Source of the DNA: Spirochaetaceae bacterium
GTDB lineage: Bacteria; Spirochaetota; Spirochaetia; Treponematales; Breznakiellaceae
Assembly (NCBI GenBank): GCA_031290205.1
Contig: JAITNZ010000231.1
Span: 1 to 6,161, forward strand
Length of the DNA stretch: 6,161 nt
Direction of reading: 5' to 3'
Shown: positions 5,489 through 6,161 of the stretch, piece by piece
Numbering within the stretch: position 1 is the stretch's first letter
Layout: the number at the start of each line of letters is the position of its first letter
Position numbers and translations under genes: made by a program
The notes under the pieces: model-generated
What the model saw: the letters and a program-made list of their open reading frames with translations, nothing else
Told to the model about the DNA's origin: nothing
Databases searched by the model: none

Positions 5489-5749
5489 TTATTCCTCGAT
5501 ATCATCCTCGTCTTCATCAGGGTCGTCATCATCTTCAAACTCTTCGTCGTCATCGTCGTCGAAGTCATCGTCGTCGTCGAAATCGTCGTCGAAATCGTCG
5601 TCGTCGTCCTCGAAATCGTCGTCGTCGTCCTCGAATTCCTCGTCATCCTCGTCAAACCCGTCTTCGTCGTCCTCATCAACAGAGGCGCCGAAAGACGTGA
5701 AAAAAGCAAATCGTTTCTCTTCTTCAACTTCGGCATAGTTAAAACACAT
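5489..5749 (-). CDS. Small hyper-acidic protein with Phe-spaced Asp/Glu tail
   Basis: I do not recognise a family. The 86-residue product has a short mixed head (1-24: MCFNYAEVEEEKRFAFFTSF and four more) holding its only Lys, Arg and Cys. The tail (25-86) has 52 of 62 residues as Asp or Glu. Phenylalanines fall at 32, 39, 46 and 53, exactly seven apart, then at 57, 63 and 71. GAAGGAG (5757-5763) lies seven bases before the ATG, a strong ribosome binding site that selects this frame over the overlapping Thr/Arg-rich frame. There is no signal peptide or membrane segment, so it is probably cytoplasmic. A nucleic-acid-mimicking, cation-binding or basic-protein-binding role would fit, but is inference. 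Repeated GAC/GAT codons make the coding sequence prone to slippage. Confidence 0.75.
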   Translation of the reverse strand: MCFNYAEVEEEKRFAFFTSFGASVDEDDEDGFDEDDEEFEDDDDDFEDDDDDFDDDFDDDDDFDDDDDEEFEDDDDPDEDEDDIEE

Positions 5750-5786
5750 AACACACTCCTTCTATAAAAATTAAACTGGCTTGTCT

Positions 5787-5830
5787 CCCGTTTTCTTATT
5801 AAACGGGGGGCTAAAAGCGTCGTGGACGCC
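5787..5830 (-). promoter_or_regulatory. Two hairpins in the leader of the acidic gene
   Basis: On the minus strand GCGTC-cac-GACGC (5830 to 5818) is followed by CCCGTTT, a seven-base loop and AAACGGG (5807 to 5787), about 23 bases above the ribosome binding site. They could shape a 5' leader if transcription starts near a TATAGAAT-like -10 around 5850, but no good -35 box is seen. Neither hairpin is followed by a T-run. The rest of 5750-5907 holds no gene that I can support. Confidence 0.35.
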
Positions 5831-5890
5831 ATTAAAACCCGCACATAATTCTATACACTGACTTTAGAAAAAAATGCTAGTAACTGTCTA

Positions 5891-5915
5891 GTGCACCCGG
5901 CTATTCTGGGTGCAC
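5891..5915. repeat. GTGCACCC inverted repeat at the edge of copy 3
   Basis: GTGCACCC (5891-5898) and GGGTGCAC (5908-5915) are perfect complements across nine bases. The second is the terminal octamer of the 119-bp repeat; the first is an extra copy outside the element, in opposite orientation. ATTCTGGGT is also directly repeated 19 bases apart (5903-5911 and 5922-5930). Copies 1 and 2 lack this arrangement. Confidence 0.7.
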
Positions 5916-6061
5916 TTCCAAATTCTGGGTAAATCAGGTAGGCGCTATGGAAATCTCCAGTAGAAGGAGGGGGAAGTCTCCCCCTACGCGCCGCAAAATT
6001 GCGTCGCTACCCCCTCTGCGGGGCGCCGCCCCGCAACGCCCCGCTGGGGGGGGGGGGGGGG
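5908..6061 (-). repeat. Structured intergenic repeat, copy 3 (inverted)
   Basis: The reverse complement of 5908-6026 matches copy 1 at 117 of 119 positions and copy 2 at 116. The next 19 bases (6027-6045) are identical to the left part of copy 2, after which the G:C hairpin of copy 2 is replaced by homopolymers. It lies upstream of the acidic gene. With copy 2 it forms an inverted pair enclosing the LCP, rsfS, sir2 and acidic genes. Confidence 0.9.
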
Positions 6062-6161
6062 CCCCCCCCCCCCCCCCCGGCCTGAATTGTTTGACAAGTA
6101 TTAATTAGCCCCCAAAAAAAATTTACACAAAGCGGGGGGGGGGGGTTTGGGGGGCGGGAGT
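6046..6161. other. Homopolymeric G/C runs, probable low-quality contig edge
   Basis: Sixteen G (6046-6061) are followed directly by seventeen C (6062-6078). A short AT-rich stretch follows, then twelve G (6134-6145) and six G (6149-6154). In copy 2 the corresponding place holds a seven-G, seven-base loop, seven-C hairpin. The loss of the loop and lengthening of the runs look like a sequencing or assembly failure at a very stable hairpin. TTGACA at 6091-6096 has no matching -10 box. I see no gene here. Confidence 0.7.

Overview
The window looks like a chromosomal segment of a Gram-negative-type bacterium, most plausibly a spirochaete of the Treponema group. This is an inference. It rests on a lipoprotein whose signal peptide ends in a relaxed, spirochaete-like lipobox and whose Ig-like and 'NPITYEVTSASG' modules resemble Treponema surface proteins, on a divergent LytR-CpsA-Psr/LytR_C protein overlapping rsfS, and on a sirtuin of the Thermotoga-like class. 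There are no RNA genes, transposase or CRISPR array. The mobile-looking content is entirely non-coding repeats.

Left part, minus strand: a predicted surface lipoprotein (171-887) with its own sigma70-like promoter, and upstream of it ddl, D-alanine--D-alanine ligase (1148-2260). The ddl start has no ribosome binding site but sits directly below a plausible promoter, suggesting a leaderless mRNA.

Middle part, plus strand: an LCP/LytR_C envelope protein (2653-3894) overlaps rsfS, the ribosomal silencing factor (3869-4270), by 26 bases. The last codons of rsfS run into a heptanucleotide array (4256-4344). The array is mirrored across an AT-rich spacer by a 12-bp perfect inverted repeat and a C-rich heptamer array (4405-4435). 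A class U-like NAD-dependent sirtuin follows (4454-5200).

Right part: a hairpin-rich convergent region (5201-5488), then a small minus-strand gene for an extremely acidic protein with phenylalanines at seven-residue intervals (5489-5749). Its leader contains two hairpins.

Three nearly identical copies of a highly structured 119-bp intergenic repeat punctuate the window: 1-119, 2416-2534 (the element extends left to about 2367) and, inverted, 5908-6026. No two copies differ by more than three substitutions, and none has an indel. A second, looser structured repeat occurs at 1061-1135 and 5337-5410, each time beyond the 3' end of a gene. The window ends in long homopolymeric G and C runs that probably mark unreliable sequence at a contig edge.

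Functionally, ddl and possibly the LCP-like protein concern the cell envelope, RsfS tunes ribosome assembly and translation in starvation, and the sirtuin may link protein acylation to NAD. Nothing shows that they form one dedicated system. The least explained items are the repeat families and the acidic protein.
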